From the NCBI RefSeq assembly GCF_022668875.1, contig NZ_JAKGCR010000004.1, positions 270,413 to 334,412 of the forward strand: a DNA stretch of 64,000 bases, in the 5' to 3' direction. Source of the DNA: Domibacillus sp. PGB-M46. Lineage in GTDB: Bacteria > Bacillota > Bacilli > Bacillales > Domibacillaceae. The notes beneath the pieces were generated by a model. That model was not told the DNA's origin. It searched no databases and saw nothing but the letters and a program-made list of their open reading frames with translations. Made by a program: the position numbers and the translations under genes. Below are positions 52,336-60,270 of this stretch, one piece after another; the first letter of the stretch is position 1, and each line of letters opens with the position of its first letter.

Positions 52336-52881
52336 TTATGCAACCTGCATCATTTCATAGTTTTTTATCTTCCATTCCCCGCCTGTGTAATGCATCCATA
52401 GCTTCATTTCATTTATTGTTTTTGTTCGAATCCCTTTCAACACCAGTTCCTGTTCAAACTGAACAATTACCTCAGCGGTCTCATTTCCTGTCTTGTTATA
52501 AACTGAATCCGTTATATTTACTAATGAAATAGTTGTCTCCCCCTGCTCTCTAAACTCTTCATATGGATCCCTACTCTGTTCTTTTGTTATCTTTTCTTTA
52601 GCTCCACCAATCGTCATCTTTAGTGCTGCTTGTCTGCCATTCTCATAAACACGCGGGTCATAGGTAAATAACCTTTCAACGAAATTAGACGCGGCTTTAT
52701 TAATTTCTTGTTCGTGGTTGCTATTCAATGCTTCAATTTGCTTATTAGCCCCATTTAATTCTTGTTTTAATTGAATTGCTTTGTCTTTTTCTTGCTGCCA
52801 TAGATCATATAAAGCAAAGCTACTCACTAGTGAGAAAATCAATAATACGATTAAAATAATTGAAAGATATTTTTTATTCAT
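52336..52881 (-). CDS. VirB8-like conjugation protein (NTF2-like)
   Basis: A 181-aa protein: one transmembrane helix (residues 5-25), coiled stalk (32-62), then an NTF2-like domain (KAASNFVERLFTYDP ... WMHYTGGEWKIKNYEMMQ). The layout matches VirB8/TcpC/OrfG-type proteins of Gram-positive type IV secretion channels. Its start overlaps the hydrolase stop by four bases. Confidence 0.72.
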   Translation of the reverse strand: MNKKYLSIILIVLLIFSLVSSFALYDLWQQEKDKAIQLKQELNGANKQIEALNSNHEQEINKAASNFVERLFTYDPRVYENGRQAALKMTIGGAKEKITKEQSRDPYEEFREQGETTISLVNITDSVYNKTGNETAEVIVQFEQELVLKGIRTKTINEMKLWMHYTGGEWKIKNYEMMQVA

Positions 52882-53915
52882 GCTCCTCCTCCTACAAATG
52901 GTTTTGGATCAATCTTCATGCCGTTAACAATGGTTTCAAAATGAAGATGCATACCCGTACTAGAGCCTGTTGTCCCGCATAATCCGATTGATTGACCTTG
53001 GTCTATTGGCTGGCCAACCTTCACTTGGATTTTCGAGAGATGCGCATACACTGTGACAAGGCCACCTCCATGATCAATATAAACACGCTGTCCATATCCG
53101 GCGTTATAATTACTTGGATTTTGCCAACCTGCTTTTGTAACTGTGCCTTTTTTGACTGACCGAATTGGGACCGGTGACTGATTGCAGCTATAATCAATGC
53201 CTGCGTGCAGCTTAGCAACGCCGGTTATCGGATGAATCCTTACCCCAAACGGTGAAGTAACCTTTGTATCGAGCGGTTGAATTAACCCCATTGCATTTGG
53301 GGTACCTGTTTCTGCTGCACTTACTCCATATGTGGCACCAGTGTAGTAGCGTAGGACGTTATCAACGTAATTTACATCTCCATATCGATTCCACCCCATC
53401 TTTGAAGCCATCATATTGGAAAAGGATTGTGCCACTTCTTTTGAATAGCCTCCTCGTACTTTTGCGTAGTCAATAAACCCTGTTCCAAAATTGTACGACT
53501 GTAAAGCCAGCTTCACATCTCCACCGGCTTTTTTCAGTACACCAGCAAAGTACTTCACACCAACATCAATAGACTGTTCCGGATCAGTAATTGTATTTCT
53601 CGGTAATCCGATCGATTCGGAAGACTGCATAACATCCGGCAGCCTTCCTCCTGACTCCTGCATCATTTTCGCAAGGAGCAGCTGAGTATAATCAGAAACT
53701 CCATATTGCGCTGCATATTTGGCTACTAACGGCTCGTATCGCTTAACAAGTGCCGACACTTGAGCCTCACCGCCCGTTCCATCCCCGGAGTACTTACCTT
53801 CCTGCTGTTGTTCTTGTGCACCGAAGAAAAACATGAACATAACCATAAAGATCGTAATCAGCAAAATGAGCAGCTTCTTCCTGTGATGAATGAGTATAGC
53901 CAGTTTAATGTACAT
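52878..53915 (-). CDS. Bifunctional cell-wall hydrolase: lysozyme-like plus M23 peptidase
   Basis: A 345-aa conjugation hydrolase (VirB1/CwlT role). N-terminal signal/TM helix (16-36), lysozyme-like transglycosylase domain (about 55-190, LLLAKMMQESGGRLPDVMQS with catalytic Glu, ALQSYNFGTGFIDY), and a C-terminal M23 endopeptidase (about 225-340, KLHAGIDYS, VYAHLS, MHLHFET) with His/Asp/HxH zinc ligands. In ICEBs1 CwlT the second domain is NlpC/P60; here it is M23. It locally opens peptidoglycan for the channel. Confidence 0.88.
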   Translation of the reverse strand: MYIKLAILIHHRKKLLILLITIFMVMFMFFFGAQEQQQEGKYSGDGTGGEAQVSALVKRYEPLVAKYAAQYGVSDYTQLLLAKMMQESGGRLPDVMQSSESIGLPRNTITDPEQSIDVGVKYFAGVLKKAGGDVKLALQSYNFGTGFIDYAKVRGGYSKEVAQSFSNMMASKMGWNRYGDVNYVDNVLRYYTGATYGVSAAETGTPNAMGLIQPLDTKVTSPFGVRIHPITGVAKLHAGIDYSCNQSPVPIRSVKKGTVTKAGWQNPSNYNAGYGQRVYIDHGGGLVTVYAHLSKIQVKVGQPIDQGQSIGLCGTTGSSTGMHLHFETIVNGMKIDPKPFVGGGA

Positions 53916-55764
53916 TCTTCATCGCCACTTTTTGTCCGTAAATTTTCTCGTATTTTTCCGGGTGAATCAGCCTCATCTCTTCCGGTGTATGATCTACCTT
54001 CATATGAACACGATTATTTCCGACCACATAAATGCCTTCACCCTGGCGAAACTTGCTGATAATGAGCTCCTCTTCTTCCGATAGCTTAAGAATTTCATGG
54101 TTCTTTAAGTCGGCAATATCCTTCTCTTTCAATGGCAATATTAATTGTGAAATGGAATTGCCAATAATGGCTTGTCCATAATTTCTGTGTCCTTCCTGAG
54201 CCGATAAAAAATCAGCTATTTGCTGAGTGGCTACTGTCGCTCCGCCGTCATACTTCCGAATACGCTTGTATATCTGATATAAAAACTTCATGGCCCTTGG
54301 ATTATCCGGATCCGCAATTGTATGAGCTTCATCAACATTCAGCCAGGTGAATTGCTCTTTCTTTTGTGTGATCTCATCCCATAAAAAGTTTAAAGCGTTA
54401 TACATGGCTGCCGCTTGTGAATCGGATTCTTCTTCAAGCTCTTTTAAGTCGAAAGAAATAAAATCATTGTTTAGATCAACATTGGTATGTCCATTAAACA
54501 TCCGGCTGTTGGATCCTTTTACATACATATAAAGAATTTCTCGAAAGTCTTGTAAATGCGAATACCGTTCCCTGTTTTCAATCTCGTTATACAAATCTTC
54601 CAGTATCGGAAAATCCGCGGCTTTCAATCGTTTAAAGTCTGTTACAAAGCCAATCCCTTTTTGCTCATACGTAGCAATGATAGCTTTCTCCAACTGAGCC
54701 ATTTCTACAATTTCCATATTCTTTTTGATCAGCTTAAAGAAAATTTTTAAGCGCTGAATCTTTTGAAATAATAACGGCAACACTTCCGATTCCTCTGAAT
54801 CGTCCACTTCTAAATCGGCTGAATCCATTGATGCTTTAATTTCTAAAATGTTTACAACAGATTTAGACATGGGTGACATTTTAATAACTTGGCCGCCAAC
54901 CTTTTTACACACTTTTGAGATTTCCCCCTCTGGATCAATGACAAATACACGGTCTCCTGTCATCCATTTTCGCAGCAGGTCTTTCATCAAATAAAAGGTT
55001 TTCCCCATTCCCGTCTGTCCTACAATAAATTCATTGTGAGAAGCTAATGCTTTTTGATCGATTAATACAAGGCTGTCTGTAGTCAAATTAATTCCTTTAA
55101 TGATCCCCCTATTATGGAAAAGCTCCGATTCATCAAAAGGAAAAAGACTGCTTGCTGCTTCCGTATCAAAGTTACGATACGTCATTTCTGGCATCGCGTT
55201 TGACAGTGTAGGCAAGACGGACTTAAACGCTTCTACCATGTTTGCGTCCGCTTGTGCAATTCGCAGACCTCGTTTAAAGGCATTCACTTTTAGCCGTTTA
55301 GTTGCTCTATCCAATTCATCCAAAGAAGGTGCCTGGAGATGAAGATACATATGAACATGAAAAATACTTTTATTATCGCCACTCATTAGTTTTTCAAGCG
55401 TGTTTTCAGCTGCATGTAGCTTTTGTTCGAGTTCCAGCTTACGTGCAGGCTTCATTTTTACGACTCTTTTGCCGTGCAACTCTGTATTCAATTCACTGAT
55501 GGACCGTTCTGTCTGCTTAATGTATTCATCAGAAGGCTTTGGAATCAAATGAGTGGATACCGTTAGATTTCCTTTAAAGCGATACAGTTTTGAAAGAAAA
55601 TTCCCCTTAGGCTGTCGTGGAAAGTCAATCACCAGGAAGGTTCGAGCAAAGTTATCACCTAAACGAATATGTGACATTTCCTCTTGGAAAATAGGTGCAG
55701 GTGCAATTAGATCTTTGAGAGTCATTGCCTGAGTCTGTTCAGTCACTGCCGGTTTTTTAAACAT
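53905..55764 (-). CDS. VirB4/TraE-type ATPase of the conjugation channel
   Basis: A 619-aa ATPase. Walker A GQTGMGKTFYLM near residue 245, Walker B TWLNVDEAHTIADPDNPRA near 490, and QQIADFL sensor. The N-terminal third binds the channel. Start at 55764 after GGGAGGG is chosen because it overlaps the preceding stop by 8 bases; the longer upstream reading (55899) enters the TrsD-like gene in another frame. Powers substrate transfer and pilus assembly. Confidence 0.9.
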   Translation of the reverse strand: MFKKPAVTEQTQAMTLKDLIAPAPIFQEEMSHIRLGDNFARTFLVIDFPRQPKGNFLSKLYRFKGNLTVSTHLIPKPSDEYIKQTERSISELNTELHGKRVVKMKPARKLELEQKLHAAENTLEKLMSGDNKSIFHVHMYLHLQAPSLDELDRATKRLKVNAFKRGLRIAQADANMVEAFKSVLPTLSNAMPEMTYRNFDTEAASSLFPFDESELFHNRGIIKGINLTTDSLVLIDQKALASHNEFIVGQTGMGKTFYLMKDLLRKWMTGDRVFVIDPEGEISKVCKKVGGQVIKMSPMSKSVVNILEIKASMDSADLEVDDSEESEVLPLLFQKIQRLKIFFKLIKKNMEIVEMAQLEKAIIATYEQKGIGFVTDFKRLKAADFPILEDLYNEIENRERYSHLQDFREILYMYVKGSNSRMFNGHTNVDLNNDFISFDLKELEEESDSQAAAMYNALNFLWDEITQKKEQFTWLNVDEAHTIADPDNPRAMKFLYQIYKRIRKYDGGATVATQQIADFLSAQEGHRNYGQAIIGNSISQLILPLKEKDIADLKNHEILKLSEEEELIISKFRQGEGIYVVGNNRVHMKVDHTPEEMRLIHPEKYEKIYGQKVAMKNVH

Positions 55765-56416
55765 TTTCTTTCCCTCCCTGAATGATCTGTGAAATCGTTG
55801 AACTTTCGATAGGCCTGTTTTGCGCTTCGTTGTAATCAAACAGTGTGTGGAGGTAACGCAATAGCTCAAGATCTGTGACTTCTTCTGCTGTGAGTTCAAG
55901 CTCTAAGAGTGAAGTGATAATTTCCTCTTTCTTTTCTTCAAGTTCGAGCATCGTTTCGTAACGAACTTGTGGTGTATCTTCCTTCATTTGCTCACAAAAA
56001 ATGACGTATCGTTGACGCTGCATAATATCCTGGCTGATTTCGATCTCTTTGGCGTACTCAATGTAACTTTCCTGCAGTTGACGCTTATATGGGTTTTTAG
56101 TTAAAAAGTTCATGCGCTCCTGCTCCGCAATATAGCTTTTCAGATCAACCGGCATGGAAACATTCGTAAGCTGAACCGAGTATGTCAGTGTTACTAAAAA
56201 CCCTTCAAATAACTCAAAAAGCTCATTGCACTCCGCGTTGCTTGTCAGCTCCAGGTTGATAGCCGATACCTTCAAGCATTGGACCATTTTGTTGTCTGGC
56301 GTGATCAGCTTTCCCTGCTCGATTTCCTTGAGGGGAATTAGCTGCTGGACCGACTTCAACGCTTTTTCCTTCTGCTTTACTTCTTTCGTTTTTTTCTTGA
56401 GACTGGTCCATTTCAT
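55757..56416 (-). CDS. TrsD-like conjugation protein
   Basis: A 219-aa soluble protein: charged N-terminus (WTSLKKKTKEVKQKEKALK), then LIPLKEIEQGKLIT and a long helical part. Its location between the PrgI-like and VirB4 genes and its size match the TrsD-type component of pSK41/pGO1-like systems, which accompanies a split VirB4 N-terminus. Stop overlaps the VirB4 start by 8 bases. Confidence 0.7.
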   Translation of the reverse strand: MKWTSLKKKTKEVKQKEKALKSVQQLIPLKEIEQGKLITPDNKMVQCLKVSAINLELTSNAECNELFELFEGFLVTLTYSVQLTNVSMPVDLKSYIAEQERMNFLTKNPYKRQLQESYIEYAKEIEISQDIMQRQRYVIFCEQMKEDTPQVRYETMLELEEKKEEIITSLLELELTAEEVTDLELLRYLHTLFDYNEAQNRPIESSTISQIIQGGKENV

Positions 56417-56726
56417 TCGGATAACCTTCTTTCCTGTATTGGAATAACCGCTGCCGGTTCAAAAACTTTAGCTTCCAGTAAAGGTGTTTATACAATGGAA
56501 CGTTTTCTCGAACTGGATGTGTCCCCATTAAAATCCATGGGAGCCCAAGCGAAATCGCAATAAACGTTATTTTGTTTGAAAAGCTAAACGGCGTATGCTG
56601 AAGAATCATAAAATCCAATGCAATAATCGGCAGAAATGCAACGTGCTGCCATCCTGAAATGCCTGGAATCCATTCAAACTTTTTGTCATAGTTTTTTGGA
56701 ATGAAGAATTGCTTTTTCTCCCTCAC
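56223..56726 (-). CDS. PrgI/TrsC-like membrane protein with out-of-frame C-terminal overlap
   Basis: GTG start at 56726 after GGGAG. Basic N-terminus (VREKKQFFIPKNYDKKFEW), two transmembrane helices (about 25-65) and GLPWILMGTHPVRENVPLYK as in PrgI-family channel proteins. The typical family end is near residue 105 (YRKEGYPN). The frame then runs on for about 62 residues through the first 194 bases of the next gene in a different frame, giving a hydrophilic Gln/Gly/Lys-rich tail with no known homology. Confidence 0.72.
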   Translation of the reverse strand: MREKKQFFIPKNYDKKFEWIPGISGWQHVAFLPIIALDFMILQHTPFSFSNKITFIAISLGLPWILMGTHPVRENVPLYKHLYWKLKFLNRQRLFQYRKEGYPNEMDQSQEKNERSKAEGKSVEVGPAANSPQGNRAGKADHARQQNGPMLEGIGYQPGADKQRGVQ

Positions 56727-56751
56727 AATCTCAACTCCCGTTCTTATAAAG

Positions 56752-56783
56752 AAAGCACCCCTTGAAGCCAAAGAGTGCTTTTC
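56752..56783 (-). terminator. Hairpin between pilin and downstream conjugation genes
   Basis: AAAGCACCCC / (GGCTTCAAGG)GGTGCTTT-type stem: AAAGCACC at 56753 pairs with AGTGCTTT at 56773, followed by T-rich sequence on the minus strand. Its position between a highly expressed small pilin gene and the machinery genes suggests partial termination to set stoichiometry. Confidence 0.6.
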
Positions 56784-56792
56784 TTTTCGTCA

Positions 56793-57116
56793 TTAAATCA
56801 ATCCACCCAGCCAGCCTAGTAACGGCTGCAATACAAGCAAAATCAGATAAGCAACAATTGCTATATAGGCCGTGCTTTTATGTTTACTTTTCTTGTGCTC
56901 GTCACCAGCCATAATGTACATCAAGAAAGAAAACCCGATCACAACAAGCGCAATCTTAGGAGCCACTTTTAGGATCTCTGCGAATAACCCATCGGAGATT
57001 TTGTTAACGTAAGAAGATGGTGCTGTAGCACTTGCAGACGTTGGAACAAGGAAGAACAGAACAGCTATAACTGATGCACATAATCTGGTAAACGAACTTT
57101 TCATAACTGATTTCAC
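56793..57116 (-). CDS. VirB2/TrsB-like small membrane protein (pilin type)
   Basis: A 107-aa protein with signal peptide (VIAVLFFLVPTSASATA) and two transmembrane helices (55-72 and 83-105), with a lysine/histidine-rich loop (GDEHKKSKHKS) between. This is the layout of VirB2/TrbC-type pilin subunits of Gram-positive conjugation systems. First gene of the machinery operon; the ATACAGTATATT motif lies 38 bases upstream of its start. Confidence 0.72.
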   Translation of the reverse strand: MKSVMKSSFTRLCASVIAVLFFLVPTSASATAPSSYVNKISDGLFAEILKVAPKIALVVIGFSFLMYIMAGDEHKKSKHKSTAYIAIVAYLILLVLQPLLGWLGGLI

Positions 57117-57153
57117 GGTCAGACCTCTCCTTACTTTCGTTTTTATTAACCAG

Positions 57154-57174
57154 AATACAGTATATTAGATTAAA
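57154..57174 (-). promoter_or_regulatory. AATCTAATATACTGTATT motif, copy 1
   Basis: On the minus strand TTTTAATCTAATATACTGTA then TTCTG. It contains TATACT (possible -10) and a dyad ATAC-A-GTAT, 38 bases before the pilin start. Near identical to copy 2. Confidence 0.6.
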
Positions 57175-57193
57175 AGTTAACCAAGGAATTTTA

Positions 57194-57373
57194 CTACTCA
57201 CGAATTTGAGAATGAATTAGATCCTTCTCCATTTCATCTAAGAAACTTTCCATAGCCAGAATTACTATTTCCTTTATATCTACATCTTCCCTTGCACAAT
57301 ACACCTTAATTCGCCTTTTTAGCTTCATTGGAACATCTACATTCAATCGAACAATCAATTTCTTGTCTTCCAA
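57194..57373 (-). CDS. Small ribbon-helix-helix protein, 59 aa
   Basis: TTG start after AAAGGTGGTG. KKLIVRLNVDVPMKLKRRIK then VYCAREDVDIKEIVILAMES and FLDEMEKD. A beta strand (LIVRLNV) followed by two helices is the RHH fold of CopG/ParG-type repressors. Located between the ATACTGTATT copies 1 and 2; a likely repressor of the conjugation promoters. Too short to be caught by length filters. Confidence 0.7.
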   Translation of the reverse strand: MEDKKLIVRLNVDVPMKLKRRIKVYCAREDVDIKEIVILAMESFLDEMEKDLIHSQIRE

Positions 57374-57435
57374 AAACGTTCACCACCTTTCTGGATTTGA
57401 TCATTCATACAATCTTTCAACCTTTCAAAGATCAC

Positions 57436-57457
57436 AATACAGTATATTAGATTAAAA
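57436..57457 (-). promoter_or_regulatory. AATCTAATATACTGTATT motif, copy 2
   Basis: Minus strand TTTTTAATCTAATATACTGT then ATTGTG, 63 bases before the RHH protein start. Confidence 0.6.
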
Positions 57458-57488
57458 ATAAATAGGGGAAATTAACCATTTTTACAGG

Positions 57489-58058
57489 TTAACTTCGTAT
57501 GAACAAACCATTTTGTTCAATGATTTGTTTGCATTTATTAAACCCTTCTATTGTTTTGCTGTATAGTGGGAAGCAAAGATCGTAATTCCCTACAACAACC
57601 GTATCTAGTGAATAAAAAAAGAACGTTGAAAAATAGATTTCGTTTATTGAGAGTTTAACAAAGACGGATAAAGTTTCTTCATCTTTTATTTTATAAATCC
57701 CTTTTTTAGTCGTGAATAACTTCCTAAAAAAGCTCGCTTCCCTGCGGTTTAATGAACTTAAAATAAATTTGAATTGTGCCTTGCTTAATCCCTTCTTGTA
57801 AACATGTACATATACTTCTTTTTCAATGTTAAAAAGCTGGATAAATGTCTTTTGGAAATGAGAGCTATATCTTAAATTATGCTCATTGTACCCTAAAAGG
57901 TCATTTGCTTCTTGTTCAGAAAGAACATAGTTATATACATCCATAATGCCGACAAAATTAAAGTACTCGCTTGGTTCTTCAAGGAGATCCACATTAAATT
58001 TCTTAAATTTTGCTTTCAACTCATTAATTTCTTCTTTTGTTGCTTGTTCTATCTTCAT
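57489..58058 (-). CDS. Hypothetical protein, 189 aa
   Basis: Soluble alpha/beta protein (KIEQATKEEINELKAKFKK, EYFNFVGIMDVYNYVLSE). No family recognised. ATG after AGGAGAG. It shares strand and short spacing (42 bases) with the next upstream gene. Accessory cargo of the conjugative region. Confidence 0.6.
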   Translation of the reverse strand: MKIEQATKEEINELKAKFKKFNVDLLEEPSEYFNFVGIMDVYNYVLSEQEANDLLGYNEHNLRYSSHFQKTFIQLFNIEKEVYVHVYKKGLSKAQFKFILSSLNRREASFFRKLFTTKKGIYKIKDEETLSVFVKLSINEIYFSTFFFYSLDTVVVGNYDLCFPLYSKTIEGFNKCKQIIEQNGLFIRS

Positions 58059-58100
58059 CTTCTCTCCTCACTTGCTACACTTGCAAGCAATTTTGCCTTT

Positions 58101-58718
58101 CTATTCCAATTCCCAAAAAGTAGGCTTCATATATTCAGGAAACGTGCTGATTAATTTTTCATAGGTAGAAAATAGATGGTTATTTGAAATGACAGCTATA
58201 CTTGTTCCATCATAACCAATCCAAAAAACACTTGAGCCTTCTTCTAAATGCACTACTACTGAATCATCAAATTTCTTAAACCAATTTCCTTTCCATTTTC
58301 TTTTCTCTACGCTAAAAGCAGCTCTATTGGTTGACCATAAAGCTAAACTATTTGAACTGCCAATAGTAATACAAAATGGTAAAAGCATTTGAAATTGTTT
58401 AAGACCATGCACTTCTGCAATTTTCATATCGGATTTTTTCTTATAAGCTAATGACTTATAAGCAATGTGGTTACTCTTACAAATCTCTTCGAATTCTTCT
58501 TTCCAATATGAAGGAACCTCCATACAACAATAAAGTGGGAATGCTGAAAGGTTTTTCATCCACATCGGCAGCCAGCGATCTCCATCATCAGGAAGATAAA
58601 TATTGCCGATATCAAAGACATAATTAGTTGGCCCCTCAATAGCAAACGGAAAAAAGCCCCCATTATCAGGATCACTGCTGAAATAATGAGCTGGCAAATA
58701 ACTAATATCAACATCCAT
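58101..58718 (-). CDS. Hypothetical protein, 205 aa
   Basis: Soluble protein with many aromatic residues (ISYLPAHYFSSDPDNGGFF, KRKWKGNWFKKFDDSVVV). No signal peptide or known motif; resembles immunity or SMI1/KNR4-like proteins only in composition, which I do not consider evidence. ATG after AAAAGGTG. Followed on the same strand by the 189-aa gene. Confidence 0.55.
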   Translation of the reverse strand: MDVDISYLPAHYFSSDPDNGGFFPFAIEGPTNYVFDIGNIYLPDDGDRWLPMWMKNLSAFPLYCCMEVPSYWKEEFEEICKSNHIAYKSLAYKKKSDMKIAEVHGLKQFQMLLPFCITIGSSNSLALWSTNRAAFSVEKRKWKGNWFKKFDDSVVVHLEEGSSVFWIGYDGTSIAVISNNHLFSTYEKLISTFPEYMKPTFWELE

Positions 58719-58751
58719 ATTTAATCACCTTTTTCTCTTCAAAAATGAATT

Positions 58752-59441
58752 TTAGGAGTCATAAAATCGTCCTTCTGGCAACATAAATTGTTTATATAAA
58801 CACAGGGAAGTATAGAAATGCTCCCGGATGTTCTCTTCTTCAGCCCTTTCTTTTATCATGTTTCCAATGTAAGCTGGAACGTTAGTAAAGAAAGTAACCA
58901 TTTCCCCTCCTTCATATGAAGGTAAATTCTCAGAAGGCCCCTGTAAAACAGAATACGAAACCAAAGCATTTAAGGGAATATAATGTTTCTCACTGTATTC
59001 CATCATCTTTTTTTTTAATGTCTCATTCACTTGAACCATTAACTTCTTTGATTCAACCTCATTTTCTTTCCCTGTATGAACTGCATTTTGAAAGTGATTC
59101 GATACAATATATCCAATCAGTCGATTCTTTTTCAATTCGTAATCCTCAGCCAGCTGGTTGATCTGGTTCATCAGATTTTCATTTACCGTTAAAACGAAGT
59201 GCTCACGCTCAAGCGTCATTGTATCTTCAAGATCAGTAATTTCTGATTTTGACGGCGGGTTCTTAAGCAGTTTTGTTAATTCAAATAAAATAACACCAGC
59301 CATCGAAACACCCAAATTTTTGGCCGCTGTTTCAATCTTTTCTCTTGCACCCGCAGATAATCGAATGCTTAATTTAATGGTTTTTCCTTTATTTAATTTT
59401 GGCAATTTTGTCAGCCCCTTTTTCAATCCATTATACTTCAC
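58752..59441 (-). CDS. Protein with four tandem ribbon-helix-helix-like units
   Basis: A 229-aa protein. Unit 1 (about 22-62) KTIKLSIRLSAGAREKIETA; unit 2 (77-120) EHFVLTVNENLMNQINQLAE; unit 3 (126-165) SKKLMVQVNETLKKKMMEY; unit 4 (178-220) EMVTFFTNVPAYIGNMIKER. Each is a short beta strand followed by two helices as in CopG/Arc folds. A chain of four RHH units would be able to form its own two-fold pairs. GTG start at 59441 with poor ribosome site; other in-frame starts are possible. It borders the oriT-like region and may bind the repeated motif or oriT. Confidence 0.6.
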   Translation of the reverse strand: MKYNGLKKGLTKLPKLNKGKTIKLSIRLSAGAREKIETAAKNLGVSMAGVILFELTKLLKNPPSKSEITDLEDTMTLEREHFVLTVNENLMNQINQLAEDYELKKNRLIGYIVSNHFQNAVHTGKENEVESKKLMVQVNETLKKKMMEYSEKHYIPLNALVSYSVLQGPSENLPSYEGGEMVTFFTNVPAYIGNMIKERAEEENIREHFYTSLCLYKQFMLPEGRFYDS

Positions 59442-59459
59442 TAAGATTAAAATCTAAAC

Positions 59460-59735
59460 ATGGCCTTGCTGCAAAAAACGCGCAGCAAGGGCTAAGCCCT
59501 CCGCAAGCGACCCCCTCCCCTCAAGCCGAATGCTAGGCATTAGGTAGGGTGGCGGAGATAAATCCCCTAGCAAGGGGATTAAAAGCCATGCTTCGCATGG
59601 GCTGAAACAGCTACCTCCTATTTTTGACTAGCTATAATTAATCCGATATACTGTATTATGAAAGCTATTAAGGTGCTAGCACCTGTATTTCAGCAGAAAA
59701 CAAGCACCTTAATTTAATGGCTTTAAAGGAGGAAC
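59460..59735. other. Hairpin-rich oriT-like region
   Basis: Divergent gap between RHH regulators with at least six inverted repeats: CCTTGCTGC/GCAGCAAGG (59464-59490), AGGGCTAAGCCCT (59488-59500), AATGC/GCATT (59529-59541), AATCCCC/GGGGATT (59561-59580), AGCCATGC/GCATGGGCT (59584-59603), AGGTGCTAGCACCT (59671-59684). It precedes the relaxase operon, fitting an origin of transfer. The nic site cannot be assigned. Confidence 0.6.
59638..59657 (+). promoter_or_regulatory. ATACTGTATT motif, copy 3
   Basis: TTAATCCGATATACTGTATT, 82 bases before the RHH accessory protein. Shares AATCxxATATACTGTATT with copies 1 and 2 in the opposite orientation. Confidence 0.55.
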
Positions 59736-59738
59736 GAA

Positions 59739-60224
59739 ATGGCCAGGAAACAGCAAAAAAATATCCGAATTGATCAAGGAGTACTTGCTGAGTTTGAGAA
59801 AATTGCTAACCGAAAAAAGCAGCATCATAATGCTGAAATTGAAGAATTAATGAAGCAGTACATTGCTAGAGACGGACAGCTTTTGTTTGATGATTTATAT
59901 GCTCCACGAATCGCTCACAGCGTTAAGCAGGCAGTCGATGACCAGATTAATCGGCTAGCAAAAATGATTTACAAAACGCAAGTTGAATCAACCGCTGCTT
60001 TATATGCTACGCCTGTTTTCCATAATCAAATTGTAAAAGGCGTTGAAGATGTTCTGGAGATGTTTTTAGATGCACGGATCTTAAATCAGAATCGTATTCG
60101 AATCAGTGACCAATACTCGATCTCTTCTAACGGAAAACAAGCAGTAAAGAACTTGCGAAAAATGGCGCTCACCGATCATCAGGAACAAAAGAAAGGAAAA
60201 CCAAATGATCAAATGAGTGTATAA
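59739..60224 (+). CDS. RHH-type relaxosome accessory protein
   Basis: A 161-aa protein: N-terminal RHH-like unit (RKQQKNIRIDQGVLAEFEKI then ANRKKQHHNAEIEELMKQYI), a long helical middle and a basic, Gln-rich tail. Placed directly before the relaxase and after the oriT-like region, it fits the MobC/TraM-type nicking auxiliary that loads the relaxase. ATG after AAAGGAGG. Confidence 0.7.
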   Translation: MARKQQKNIRIDQGVLAEFEKIANRKKQHHNAEIEELMKQYIARDGQLLFDDLYAPRIAHSVKQAVDDQINRLAKMIYKTQVESTAALYATPVFHNQIVKGVEDVLEMFLDARILNQNRIRISDQYSISSNGKQAVKNLRKMALTDHQEQKKGKPNDQMSV

Positions 60225-60234
60225 AACTATCTAT

Positions 60235-60255
60235 TTTTTAATCTAATATACAATA
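60235..60255 (+). promoter_or_regulatory. AATCTAATATAC motif, copy 4
   Basis: TTTTTAATCTAATATACAATA just before the ribosome site of the relaxase gene. It keeps the left half of the motif and loses the CTGTATT right half. Confidence 0.45.
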
Positions 60256-60270
60256 AAGGGAGTGTGAAAA

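Noticed and set aside
53905..55899. Longer VirB4 reading starting at 55899
   Set aside because: The extra 45 residues are an out-of-frame reading of the TrsD-like gene; 55764 has GGGAGGG and fits the family.
56727..56771. ATG at 56771 as start of the PrgI-like protein
   Set aside because: It lies inside a terminator hairpin; the GTG at 56726 has a proper ribosome site and gives the family N-terminus.
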